Shown: positions 24,459 through 32,342, counted from the first letter of the stretch. The stretch is 44,190 bases of DNA from an uncultured Parabacteroides sp. (GCA_947036995.1 CAMQTD010000002.1:1-44190); one strand, 5' to 3'. Notes: generated by a model from the sequence alone, not told the origin. Numbers and translations are program-made.

Positions 24459-27215
24459 ATGTCTTCAATATATAAAATTCTATTAGTCATATTCTTTGTC
24501 TGGGTTGGGATACCAACACTGCTCTCTCAGCGTGTAAAAAACGGTGATCGATCGTCTAATCGTACCAATCGATTTAGACAAGAACAGCAAACAGACTCGT
24601 TACAACAAACAGATTCACTTGCACGTACCGACTCTACCTTATTGGCAGATTCTACCAAGCAGAGTGGAATGGCGCTTGATGCCCCAATCGATTATAACGC
24701 TAAAGACTCCATTGTGATGACAGCCGGAAACATGGCTTATCTCTTTGGCGAAGCGAACGTAAAGTATCAGCAGATCGAACTTAAAGCAGATAAGATTGAT
24801 ATCAGTATGGATAGCAGTCTTGTTTATGCGAATCCTGGGCTTGACTCTATTGGTGCGCCTTTCGGATTTCCTGTATTTAAGGATGGCGAACAAGAGTACG
24901 AATCGAAGAGTATGAGCTATAGCTTTAAATCGAAAAAAGGATACATTACCGATGTTATAACAGAACAAGGAGAGGGGTACGTAATTGCTGGACAAACTAA
25001 AAAGATGGCAAACGACGAAATGTATATGCAAAATGGTAAATATACCACTTGCGATAATCACGATCATCCTCACTTCTATTTTCAACTCACCAAAGCGAAG
25101 GTTCGCCCAGGTAAAAATATTGTAGCAGGTCCGGCCTATTTAGTGTTGGAAGATGTTCCATTGCCTTTAGCTGCACCTTTTTTCTTTTTTCCATTCTCGG
25201 ATAGTTACTCTTCGGGGGTTATCTTTCCTACTTTTGGAGAAGAGTCGAGCCGTGGTTTCTTTTTACGTGATGGAGGATACTATTTTGCATTGAGTGATTA
25301 TATGGACTTGGCTCTTACGGGAGAGTTATATACAAAAGGATCTTGGGGGCTTCAAGGGCGCTCTGCTTATAAGAAGCGTTACCGCTATTCGGGAAACTTT
25401 AACCTTGCTTACCTGATTACTACATTAGGCGAAAAAGGGATGCCAGACTACTCGAAAGGTAAAGACTTTAAGATAAACTGGACACACTCGCAAGACCCGA
25501 AAGCAAACCCTTATCGAACCTTTTCGGCAAGTGTGAACTTTGGAACGAGTTCATATGATCGTAATCAAGCAACTAACTTAGGGCAACCCTCATCTACGGA
25601 AAATACCAAGGCATCTTCTGTGAATATATCGCAGCGCTTCCCTAATTTTCCGCTTACACTCTCGGCAACGATGAATATTAATCAACGTTCGCAAGACTCG
25701 TCCGTTTCGGTAACCTTGCCAACACTGAATATTGCCCTATCACGCGTTTATCCTTTCCGCCGTAAAGCTGCCGTAGGTGCAGAGCGTTGGTACGAAAAGA
25801 TTTCGGTAGGTTATAATGGAGACTTCAGAAATACAATCAATACGAAAGATAATCTTCTATTTAAGTCGAACTTAATGAAAGATTGGCAAAATGGTATGCA
25901 GCATACCATTCCGGTGAGCGCAACTTTTAACGTGCTGAAATATATCAATATATCGCCTTCGTTTAATTACAAAGAGCGTTGGTACACCAGTAAAGTTGAG
26001 CAAGCATACAATCCAATTAAAAAAGGCTTAGCGCCGAGTGATACAACCTGGGGCTTCAATCGTGTGTACGACTATAACGCATCTATTTCTGCCTCTACTA
26101 CGCTGTATGGTTTTTACAAACCGTTGCCATTTTTAGGGGATAAAGTGCAAGTCGTGCGTCACCGTTTCGATCCATCGGTTAGTTTTAGTGCAGCACCAGA
26201 CTTTGGCGATCCACGTTATGGTTATCATAAGCAGATCACCTACATGGATTACGATGGCGAAGTGCAGACAGAAACATATTCGCCTTACGCAGGTCAGATG
26301 TTTGGAGTGCCCGGAACAGGCAAGCAAGGGAGTGTAAACTTCAGTATCGACAATAATATTGAGATGAAAGTTAAGAGCGATCGAGATACAACCGGATTTC
26401 GTAAGATCAGCTTAATTGATAAGTTCTCGTTGGGTATGAGTTACAATTTAGCGGCAGACTCCTTTCAGTGGAGTAATATGAATGCTGCTTTGCGTTTGAA
26501 GCTATCCAAACAGTTCACCTTGAATTTGAATGGTGTGTTTGATACCTATACGTATGGGTACGACGAAAAAACAGAGCGCGCATACAAAGTAAACGTGCCA
26601 CGTTGGAGAGCAGGAAAAGGATTAGGACGCTTAATGTCTACCGGAACCAGTTTCTCTTATACCTTTAACAACGATACATTCAAAAAACTATTCGGACCAA
26701 AAGACGAACAAACAAGCGGATCGTCTACAGACCGTAGCGAAGAGTCAGACACCAATACACCACCAGATGGTATGGGGCCAGAGGAAGAAGAGTCTCCGAA
26801 TTCAGAAAAGAGTAATGATAGCGGTGGCTACGATGCGTATGGGTATATGATAAATAAAGTGCCTTGGTCGGTTTCGTTTAGTTACAGTATGTCGTTAGGT
26901 TATGGTGATTTTGTTCCAGAGAAACTAGAGTACAAATATAAAATAACCAATTCGTTGAGCTTTAATGGTAACATTCAGCCTACGAAGAACTGGCGTTTTA
27001 ATTTCAATGCAACATACGATTTTGATGTGGATAAGATCTCCTATATGAACTGTTCTATCACACGCGATTTGCACTGTTTTCAGATGTCGGCAAACTTTAT
27101 ACCCGTGGGTCCATATAAATCGTATTCATTCTCGATTTCTGTTAGTTCGGCTATGTTGAAAGATTTGAAATACGATCAGCGCAACAACTACCGTGACACG
27201 ATGGAGTGGTATTAA
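24459..27215 (+). CDS. lptD: LPS-assembly outer-membrane protein LptD (Bacteroidetes type)
   Basis: A protein of 918 aa that would place lipopolysaccharide in the outer leaflet with LptE. The signal peptide ends PTLLSQ. A Ser/Thr/Asp/Gln-rich linker (about 28-75, repeated QTDS) precedes an OstA/LptA-like domain (about 80-215, MTAGNMAYLFGEANVKYQQIELKADKI). The large barrel starts near VLEDVPLPLAAPFFFFPFSDSYSSG. An acidic low-complexity insert (about 745-790) lies in a late loop. It starts 64 bp after the HD gene and is followed closely by the protease-TPR gene. Confidence 0.93.
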   Translation: MSSIYKILLVIFFVWVGIPTLLSQRVKNGDRSSNRTNRFRQEQQTDSLQQTDSLARTDSTLLADSTKQSGMALDAPIDYNAKDSIVMTAGNMAYLFGEANVKYQQIELKADKIDISMDSSLVYANPGLDSIGAPFGFPVFKDGEQEYESKSMSYSFKSKKGYITDVITEQGEGYVIAGQTKKMANDEMYMQNGKYTTCDNHDHPHFYFQLTKAKVRPGKNIVAGPAYLVLEDVPLPLAAPFFFFPFSDSYSSGVIFPTFGEESSRGFFLRDGGYYFALSDYMDLALTGELYTKGSWGLQGRSAYKKRYRYSGNFNLAYLITTLGEKGMPDYSKGKDFKINWTHSQDPKANPYRTFSASVNFGTSSYDRNQATNLGQPSSTENTKASSVNISQRFPNFPLTLSATMNINQRSQDSSVSVTLPTLNIALSRVYPFRRKAAVGAERWYEKISVGYNGDFRNTINTKDNLLFKSNLMKDWQNGMQHTIPVSATFNVLKYINISPSFNYKERWYTSKVEQAYNPIKKGLAPSDTTWGFNRVYDYNASISASTTLYGFYKPLPFLGDKVQVVRHRFDPSVSFSAAPDFGDPRYGYHKQITYMDYDGEVQTETYSPYAGQMFGVPGTGKQGSVNFSIDNNIEMKVKSDRDTTGFRKISLIDKFSLGMSYNLAADSFQWSNMNAALRLKLSKQFTLNLNGVFDTYTYGYDEKTERAYKVNVPRWRAGKGLGRLMSTGTSFSYTFNNDTFKKLFGPKDEQTSGSSTDRSEESDTNTPPDGMGPEEEESPNSEKSNDSGGYDAYGYMINKVPWSVSFSYSMSLGYGDFVPEKLEYKYKITNSLSFNGNIQPTKNWRFNFNATYDFDVDKISYMNCSITRDLHCFQMSANFIPVGPYKSYSFSISVSSAMLKDLKYDQRNNYRDTMEWY

Positions 27216-27252
27216 AGCAGTATAAACATTAAATCACATAGGTATTAGAATC

Positions 27253-28980
27253 ATGAAAAAAATAACACTATTGGCATTTGCCATACTTTCGTTTTTTACG
27301 TTACAAGCCCAAGAGAAGGCACCAAAATGGGTTAAAAAGAGTGCGCCAGCTGTAGTATCGGTAAACACATACGATGCAGCTGGAACAAAACTTCGTACAG
27401 GTACAGCGGTAGTAACCTCAGCCAATGGCGAAGCACTTGCTGATTATGCACTGTTTAAAGATGCCGCTCGTGCAGTTATAACAACACAAAAGGGTATAGA
27501 ATATCCTGTTGCTGCTATTATTGGAGCAGACGATTTTTACGATGTAATTAAAATAAAGATCGATTTTCCTAAAAAACAACCATTTGCTACGCTTGCTACA
27601 GCAAAGCCAGCTGCTGGATCTGCTGTAATTATGCTTCCCTATTCGGATACTAAGCAACCAGCATTTAAGGCAGGAACAATTAAAGAGGTTACCACGTTGA
27701 AAGACACGTATAGTTATTACGAATTAAACCTACCACTCGTAACAACACAATTAAGTGCACCTATCTTTACCGATGCAGGTGAGTTGATCGGTTTAGCACA
27801 AGCAGATGCACAAGCAAGCACAACACGCTCTTTCGCAATCTCGGCAGCTTATGTAAATAGTTTAAGAATCTCGGCTTCCGATGCATTTAATAAATCATAT
27901 ACATCAATCGGCATCCGTAAGGCATGGCCAGCATCTGTAGATGATGCTTTAGTAATGCTTTTCGTGCTTTCAGGTACGCAATCTCCCGCAGAGAAGTTAG
28001 TTACACTGACCGACTTTATTGAAACATTTCCTCAATCACAAGAGGGATACATCAACCGCGCATCGCACTATGCTTATGCACGCAAACAGTTGGAAACAGC
28101 TGGTAAATCGGCAGCATACTTCTTAGAAAAAGCAAATGATGATATAGAGACGGCACTATCTAAAGCAGATAATAAAGCAGAGGTGTTTTACAATCAAGCC
28201 AATCTTATTTATAACCTAGCTGCTTCAGATTCACTGCTTCAATCGGCAGCATGGTCTATCGAACACGCCTTAGAGGTGTTAGACGAAGCGCTAGCGATTG
28301 ATGCACAACCGCAATATAATATATTGAAGGGTGATATTAAATTCTACCAACAAAAATACGACGAAGCCTTAGCAGCATACAACATTGTAAATTCGTCAGA
28401 CCAAGCTACACACGGCTCTTACTACTGGGCAGCCAAAGCGAAGCAACAACTCCCCAATGTGAATGTAAGCGAGGTAATAGCGCTGCTAGATAGTGCAGTG
28501 ATAAGTTGTGGTGCTCATTTCCAGAAAGAAGCAGCACACTATGTGTTAGAACGTGTTGCGCTCAAAACAGATCTTGGTTTATTTAAAGAGATTGTGGCAG
28601 ATTACGACCTTTACTACACCTTAGTTAAAGGAGAGGTAGCCGATGTTTTTTATTACTACCGTGAGCAAGCTAAATTCAGACTAGGTGATCTTGATGGAGC
28701 AATGCAGGATATTAACGAAGCGCTAAAGCTAAGTCCGAAAGATGCAACCTACCTAGCCGAAAAAGCAGCCATACAAGTACGCTTAAAGGATTACGAAGCT
28801 GCCCTTCAAAGTATTGATGCAGCACTCGTGCTTGATCCTACTTTTGCCGCATGCTATCGCTTGCGTGCTGTTTGTTACATTCGCCTTAAACAGCCTGCTA
28901 ACGTTTGTGCAGCATTGACCAAAGCGGTAGAGTTAGGCGATCCTGTAGCTGTTAAATTAAAGAAACAACACTGTAAGTAA
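27253..28980 (+). CDS. Trypsin-fold (degenerate) protease domain with TPR repeats
   Basis: An exported protein of 575 aa with signal MKKITLLAFAILSFFTLQAQ. Residues about 25-205 follow an HtrA/trypsin-like layout (SAPAVVSVNTYDAAG, TGTAVVTSANGEAL, YELNLPLVTTQLSAPIF, GELIGLAQ). The catalytic His position reads DYALFKDA and the Ser motif (normally GNSGxP) reads TQLSAPIF, so the triad looks lost. Residues about 235-570 contain TPR units (AKFRLGDLDGAMQDINEALKLSPK, AALQSIDAALVLDPTFAAC). It is probably a periplasmic scaffold. It is 37 bp after lptD and ends before a terminator. Confidence 0.85.
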   Translation: MKKITLLAFAILSFFTLQAQEKAPKWVKKSAPAVVSVNTYDAAGTKLRTGTAVVTSANGEALADYALFKDAARAVITTQKGIEYPVAAIIGADDFYDVIKIKIDFPKKQPFATLATAKPAAGSAVIMLPYSDTKQPAFKAGTIKEVTTLKDTYSYYELNLPLVTTQLSAPIFTDAGELIGLAQADAQASTTRSFAISAAYVNSLRISASDAFNKSYTSIGIRKAWPASVDDALVMLFVLSGTQSPAEKLVTLTDFIETFPQSQEGYINRASHYAYARKQLETAGKSAAYFLEKANDDIETALSKADNKAEVFYNQANLIYNLAASDSLLQSAAWSIEHALEVLDEALAIDAQPQYNILKGDIKFYQQKYDEALAAYNIVNSSDQATHGSYYWAAKAKQQLPNVNVSEVIALLDSAVISCGAHFQKEAAHYVLERVALKTDLGLFKEIVADYDLYYTLVKGEVADVFYYYREQAKFRLGDLDGAMQDINEALKLSPKDATYLAEKAAIQVRLKDYEAALQSIDAALVLDPTFAACYRLRAVCYIRLKQPANVCAALTKAVELGDPVAVKLKKQHCK

Positions 28981-29003
28981 ACAGTCGTATTATATATATA
29001 CAT

Positions 29004-29048
29004 AAAAAGAGCCGTACGGTGTCTCTCAGACATTGTACGGCTCTTTTT
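29004..29048. terminator. Bidirectional intrinsic terminator
   Basis: AAAAAGAGCCGTAC...GTACGGCTCTTTTT with an inner TGTC/GACA pairing. It ends the lptD/TPR transcript on the plus strand and can also stop transcription arriving from the tRNA side. Confidence 0.85.
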
Positions 29049-29168
29049 GTATATGTATGTCTGCTGCAAGTTTGATAATTGCTGCAAAGGTTGTGTATTG
29101 ACGTTTTGTGGAGGGAGTGAAGTCTGTGCACTACTATCTATGCGTAATTTTCAAAAATGGGCATAAAA

Positions 29169-29202
29169 AAAGAGGAAACAACTATAAAGTTATTTCCTCT
29201 TT
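29169..29202 (-). terminator. Terminator of the tRNA operon
   Basis: AAAGAGGAAA...TTTCCTCTTT with inner AACT/AGTT pairing. On the minus strand it runs into TTTTTTTATGCCC, 4 nt past the tRNA-Gly end. Confidence 0.75.
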
Positions 29203-29205
29203 GTG

Positions 29206-29278
29206 AGCGAAAGACGGGGCTCAAACCCGCGACCCTCAGCTTGGAAGGCTAATGCTCTATCAACTGAGCTACTTTCGC
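29206..29278 (-). tRNA. tRNA-Gly (anticodon TCC)
   Basis: A full cloverleaf reads on the minus strand. The acceptor is GCGAAAG/CTTTCGC with discriminator T, the D arm is GCTCAGTTGATAGAGC, the anticodon loop is CTTCCAA and the T arm is GCGGGTTTGAGCCCCGT. CCA is not encoded. It lies 10 bp downstream of tRNA-Tyr in the same transcript. Confidence 0.96.
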
Positions 29279-29288
29279 AAATAAATAG

Positions 29289-29371
29289 TGGGCAGTGATG
29301 GATTCGAACCACCGTAAGCGTAAGCTATCTGAGTTACAGTCAGACCCATTTGGCCACTCTGGTAACTGCCC
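29289..29371 (-). tRNA. tRNA-Tyr (anticodon GTA)
   Basis: A class II tRNA with a long variable arm. The acceptor is GGGCAGT/ACTGCCC with discriminator A, the anticodon loop is CTGTAAC, the variable arm is TAGCTTACGCTTACGG and the T arm is TGGTTCGAATCCATC. It is the first gene of the two-tRNA operon. Confidence 0.96.
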
Positions 29372-29390
29372 CTTTCTTTCTAATGCGTTG

Positions 29391-29421
29391 CAAAGGTAGG
29401 GTTTATTTTCATATAAACAAA
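29391..29421 (-). promoter_or_regulatory. Promoter of the tRNA-Tyr/tRNA-Gly operon
   Basis: On the minus strand TTTG, exactly 19 bp and TACCTTTG form a perfect Bacteroidetes housekeeping promoter, 20 bp upstream of tRNA-Tyr. It serves as the in-window reference for the other promoter calls. Confidence 0.88.
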
Positions 29422-29604
29422 CTTTAGAGTAAAAAAATGCACATAATATTCGATTATTTTTAAAAAAAGGCATTTTAGCCTTGTAAATGTACCAAATAGA
29501 GGGAATATGGGATCTAAATTGATTTTCTTTTACTAGAGAGGTAAAACGGATTCTATATTGCTCTTTTATATTCGTAGCTTGAATTTTTAAAATAATACTC
29601 CAAT

Positions 29605-29638
29605 TTTGCACGAATATAAATAATTGTAATTATATTTG
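29605..29638 (+). promoter_or_regulatory. Promoter of the candidate structured RNA
   Basis: TTTG (29605-29608), 22 bp and TATATTTG (29631-29638). The -7 is an exact match and the spacing is slightly long. Transcription would begin near 29645. Confidence 0.5.
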
Positions 29639-29644
29639 TCCCGA

Positions 29645-29905
29645 CGCATAGTTCAACTTGTAGAGATAAGTAGCTATTGCGGTTTTGTTGAAAACAAAAA
29701 GCGTTAACGATATTATCCTTCTATGAAATCTAGACAATTTCTCAATCCAGGGGTGATAAACAATGACGCTCATGCTTGTGTTATATATTCATGTAATGTG
29801 ATTTTATATATCATAAAGCGTGGGCAATTGTTTTTTATATTACTCAAGAACAGGCAGTCGAGAGCCTCACTATCGTAATATTAAAACAATTCCCACGCTT
29901 TTTTT
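29645..29905 (+). ncRNA. Candidate structured RNA ending in a long hairpin terminator
   Basis: About 260 nt between a -7 element and a large terminator. The 3' hairpin (29815-29901) pairs AAAGCGTGGGCAATTGTTTT with AAAACAATTCCCACGCTTT, continues TATATTAC/GTAATATTA, and is followed by more T. Its apex holds AGGC-N8-GCCT inside the repeated motif described separately. A second hairpin (TTTTGTT/AACAAAA) lies near 29683-29699. I tried to match RNase P RNA, tmRNA, SRP RNA and 6S RNA and saw none of their core motifs. A 51-codon frame (29723-29878) also crosses the region but looks incidental. Confidence 0.4.
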
Positions 29906-29942
29906 ATATCCATAAACGAACAGCCAGCCGAGGGGGATCGTA
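29848..29942 (+). repeat. Two copies of a GAACAGnCAGnCGAG...ATCGTA motif
   Basis: Copy 1 (29848-29877) lies in the apex of the terminator hairpin. Copy 2 (29918-29942) lies just before the 26-aa ORF. The two share GAACAG-CAG-CGAG-G and ATCGTA, and each can form a short local stem (AGGC/GCCT and AGCCA/TGGCT). Confidence 0.5.
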
Positions 29943-29960
29943 TGGCTAGCTTATAACATT

Positions 29961-30041
29961 ATGAAAAGAAAAGAACGAGCCTTACTTGTAGCGTTGATTT
30001 GTAGTGTATCGAATACGAACGATAATACCTCAAAGCCATGA
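29961..30041 (+). CDS. 26-aa leader ORF coupled to the next gene
   Basis: MKRKERALLVALICSVSNTN... has 26 codons and ends in a TGA that overlaps the ATG of the next gene as ATGA. Such overlap suggests translational coupling. It has a basic start and a short hydrophobic stretch but no certain membrane helix. I do not recognise it. It could be a leader peptide or a small co-functional protein. Confidence 0.4.
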   Translation: MKRKERALLVALICSVSNTNDNTSKP

Positions 30042-30394
30042 AACCATCCACTACACCTATTTCAAGATATAGAGATAAGAAAGCAATCCGCCACGCTGCT
30101 TACTATATGGGTAGGCGATTAAGTAGCGCCATTTTAGAATTTAGGATGAATAATCAACGATTAAACTATCACGTTACTGGTGCTGCATATGTAATAGAAG
30201 TGCATGTTAGAGCAATTAACCAGCTACTCGAATTGTATAAACAAAACGGAATGAACCTGACCAATAATTTACGTATAAGATTATGTACAGGAGAGAAGGT
30301 CTTTTTTAGTGAGTTTCGTGCTTCGTTTAATGCAGATATTGCGTATTTCAATAGTATATTGCCGTATGATTTAATAATTCGTGATGGAAATTAA
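30038..30394 (+). CDS. Hypothetical protein, 118 aa
   Basis: A soluble, basic protein of 118 aa, not recognised. The N-terminus is rich in Arg/Lys/Tyr (ISRYRDKKAIRHAAYYMGRR). A predicted helical middle includes VIEVHVRAINQLLELYKQNG, and the C-terminus is more aromatic (FNADIAYFNSILPYDL). There is no signal peptide or membrane segment. The ATGA overlap with the 26-aa ORF and the RNA unit upstream suggest a single locus. The neighbouring palindromes and the lack of a known relative suggest accessory DNA. The basic helices would fit nucleic-acid binding, but that is a guess. Confidence 0.6.
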   Translation: MKPSTTPISRYRDKKAIRHAAYYMGRRLSSAILEFRMNNQRLNYHVTGAAYVIEVHVRAINQLLELYKQNGMNLTNNLRIRLCTGEKVFFSEFRASFNADIAYFNSILPYDLIIRDGN

Positions 30395-30423
30395 TCGTTT
30401 CTACTGTTGTATAGCTTCTGCAT

Positions 30424-30499
30424 AAAAAAAGACAGTAGTCTGCTCTCCGATAGACGGTGGCTTTTCTTGCATACACACCTGTGTGTGTGTGCAAAGATA
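30424..30499 (-). other. Possible small minus-strand transcript or terminator
   Basis: TATCTTTG (30499-30492, minus) is an exact -7 element. Downstream on that strand is a GT/AC-rich inverted repeat (ATACACACCT/AGGTGTGTAT), an imperfect stem (CCGTCT...AGAC) and a seven-T run at 30430-30424. A transcript of about 60 nt is possible. Confidence 0.25.
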
Positions 30500-30557
30500 G
30501 GTGTGTATTTGAGTAATGCATACAGCTTCTCCAATATAGCATCATAATGTCTCTTGT

Positions 30558-30810
30558 GAATTATTTTCTCCACCCACAAGTATCTATATATCAAGATCTT
30601 CTGGTGACACCGTGTTTTTTACATCCGCTTGTGAAATACAGATTTCAAGCTGCAATGCAACTCATATTATCCGCCAAATACCATAAATCGAACACGAAAG
30701 AGTAGATAAGATCAATTCTCGAAGCCAAATATATATGAAGGTGTAAAAAGTAAGGTGTCACCCAAAAATATTGATATATAGATGCTTGTGGGTGGAGAAA
30801 TAAATAATTT
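30558..30810. mobile_element. MITE-like element with long imperfect terminal inverted repeats
   Basis: The left arm (30561-30625) and right arm (30738-30807) are inverted copies about 65 bp long with few differences. The core TCTCCACCCACAAG, the block ATCTATATATCAA and GGTGACACC are shared exactly. About 110 bp of non-coding DNA lies between the arms. Size, lack of coding and arm length fit a miniature inverted-repeat element. No clear target-site duplication is seen (GTGAA left, TTTTC right). Confidence 0.5.
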
Positions 30811-30844
30811 TCAAACTTATAGGGGGAGGGGAGAGCAATTACCC

Positions 30845-30957
30845 GCATACTTTTTATGCAAAAGCCGCAATGTTTCAGCCTAAAAAGTCTGCAGGTTTTG
30901 ATGTAAAACACTGCGGCTTTTGGGGAGAAACATTGCGGCTTTTCCGGTAAGGTATGC
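30845..30957. repeat. Inverted repeat with a competing third copy
   Basis: AAAAGCCGCAATGTTTC (30860-30876) pairs perfectly with GAAACATTGCGGCTTTT (30927-30943). A third segment, TGCGGCTTTT (30912-30921), can pair with the same left arm. Outer GCATAC (30845) and GTATGC (30952) extend the palindrome. Confidence 0.6.
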
Positions 30958-30974
30958 ACTTGGCTTACCTTACC
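30946..30974. terminator. Hairpin downstream of the uracil permease gene
   Basis: GGTAAGGTA and TACCTTACC form a perfect 9-bp stem with an 11-nt loop, 34 bp past the permease stop. No T-run follows on the minus strand, so any terminator role is uncertain. It overlaps the preceding repeat, so the two folds compete. Confidence 0.4.
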
Positions 30975-31007
30975 TTTATTAGCATGCTTATGAGAGACTA
31001 AATAATT

Positions 31008-32237
31008 CTATTCGTTCTCTTTAGTTACTGTAATTGTTTCGCTTGTACTCTTATCTTTAGGTAAAATAAGATTCAATACAACACCTAGTACAGCCGAAAG
31101 ACCGATTCCTGCAAGCGTGAAATCGCCAAACTGGAATGCAGCACCACCAATACCAAAGGTTAAGATAAGCGATACAATAATTAAATTGCGCGTATTATTC
31201 ATATTAATACGGTTCTGTATCATATTATTAATACCGACTGCCGCAATTGTTCCAAACAAAAGCAACATAATACCACCCAATACAGGTGCAGGAATTGATT
31301 TCAGCAATGCACTAATTTTACCAAACACTGAAAAGAAGATTCCACTTACGGCAGCAATACGAATCACCGTAGGATCTGTTATCTTAGTCAACGAAATAGC
31401 ACCTGTAACTTCCGAATACGTAGTTACGGGAGGTCCTCCGATAAGTCCAGCACATACACACGCCAAACCATCACCAAGCATGGTTCTGTGTAACCCCGGA
31501 TCTTTAACGAAATCTTTCTCAGCCACCGCATTTACGGCGTAAATATCACCTACGTGTTCAATTACTGGCGCAATAGCTACAGGAATCATAAACAAGATAG
31601 CTTCCCAAGAGAACGAAGGCGTTACAAACTGAGGCATCGCAAACCAAGGGGCAGCCGTTACGGCCGAAAGATCTACATCATAAAAGAAGTATCCCACTAA
31701 ATAGCCCACTACGATACCGCAGAAGATAGGGATTAACTTTAACAATCCACGTCCGAGCATAGATATCACTACCGCAGTAATCAACGCCGAAAGCGCCAAA
31801 GGCCAATTATCTTTAGCCATACCCACACCCGAAGAGGCAAGCGAAAGACCAATCAACATAATAACAGGACCAATAACAACGGGGGGAAACAATTTTTGAA
31901 TAAATCCGACACCGCGCCATTTAATCAAGGCACTCATTGCCATATACACACCACCAACGGCTACAATACCCGACATTGTTCCGGATAGTCCATAAAGTTC
32001 GGTCGATTTAACGATTGGTGCGATAAAAGCAAAACTGCTTCCCAAGAATACAGGCACTTTGCCTTTTGTAACAAGATGAAAAATAAGTGTTCCGATACCT
32101 GCCGTAAAAAGAGCAGTTGAGGGGTCCATTCCGACCAAAAGCGGTACTAATACTGTTGCGCCAAAGGCGACGAAGAGAAACTGCACACCGACAACGGTTT
32201 TTTGCAGCGGATTGAGTTGATTTGTTTTGTTATCCAT
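31008..32237 (-). CDS. uraA: Uracil/xanthine permease (NCS2 family)
   Basis: An inner-membrane nucleobase:cation symporter of 409 aa. The track start at 32279 would place the promoter inside the gene; ATG 32237 (MDNKTNQLNPLQK) is used. Many membrane helices are visible (VVGVQFLFVAFGATVLVPLLVG, VFLGSSFAFIAP, PVVIGPVIMLIGLSLA, IAPVIEHVGDIYAV). The last contains the conserved Glu/His signature, followed by GDGLACVCAGLIGGPPVTTYSE, typical of UraA. It is divergent from the TetR gene. The exact substrate, uracil or a purine, is inferred. Confidence 0.92.
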   Translation of the reverse strand: MDNKTNQLNPLQKTVVGVQFLFVAFGATVLVPLLVGMDPSTALFTAGIGTLIFHLVTKGKVPVFLGSSFAFIAPIVKSTELYGLSGTMSGIVAVGGVYMAMSALIKWRGVGFIQKLFPPVVIGPVIMLIGLSLASSGVGMAKDNWPLALSALITAVVISMLGRGLLKLIPIFCGIVVGYLVGYFFYDVDLSAVTAAPWFAMPQFVTPSFSWEAILFMIPVAIAPVIEHVGDIYAVNAVAEKDFVKDPGLHRTMLGDGLACVCAGLIGGPPVTTYSEVTGAISLTKITDPTVIRIAAVSGIFFSVFGKISALLKSIPAPVLGGIMLLLFGTIAAVGINNMIQNRINMNNTRNLIIVSLILTFGIGGAAFQFGDFTLAGIGLSAVLGVVLNLILPKDKSTSETITVTKENE

Positions 32238-32259
32238 GCTGTTTTTTAAGCTTTGCCTA

Positions 32260-32267
32260 CAAAGATA
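32260..32267 (-). promoter_or_regulatory. -7 element for the permease gene
   Basis: TATCTTTG on the minus strand, 22 bp before ATG 32237. It supports the shorter start. No clear -33 TTTG is seen. Confidence 0.55.
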
Positions 32268-32342
32268 GGTGCAATTCATTAAACACCTTTGTTATATTCA
32301 CCTCTTTTTTTATTTTTTATCAACTAAGCATTGCAGTAAATA

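Larger units (their letters stand above)
30395..31007. other. Non-coding, palindrome-rich region
   Basis: This 613-bp region contains no convincing gene. The listed short ORFs (30348-30594 and 30645-30959, minus) cross inverted repeats and have no promoter or family features. It holds four separate inverted-repeat structures, listed individually. Confidence 0.7.

Noticed and set aside
24639-25085. Minus-strand ORF of 148 aa inside lptD
   Set aside because: Antisense shadow of the OstA-like domain, with no recognisable domain and no promoter.
29206-29421. tRNA operon as the attachment site of an island covering 29.6-31.0 kb
   Set aside because: The odd region lies on the 5' side of the tRNAs, no duplicated tRNA 3' end is seen and no integrase is present.
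29249-29611. Minus-strand ORF of 120 aa across the tRNA genes
   Set aside because: It reads through tRNA-Tyr, part of tRNA-Gly and their promoter.
29683-29720. Integron attC-like site around GCGTTAACG
   Set aside because: The core does not fit GTTRRRY/RYYYAAC and no integrase or cassette array is near.
29723-29878. 51-aa ORF inside the candidate RNA
   Set aside because: Its second half encodes the terminator stem and has no protein-like features; an RNA reading explains the region better. Not fully excluded.
30645-30959. Minus-strand ORF of 104 aa between the orphan gene and the permease
   Set aside because: It crosses both inverted-repeat elements and encodes repeated CGF/CRL-type peptide from the palindromes.
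31117-31542. Plus-strand ORF of 141 aa inside the uracil permease gene
   Set aside because: Mirror of membrane-helix codons; the permease frame carries the family motifs.
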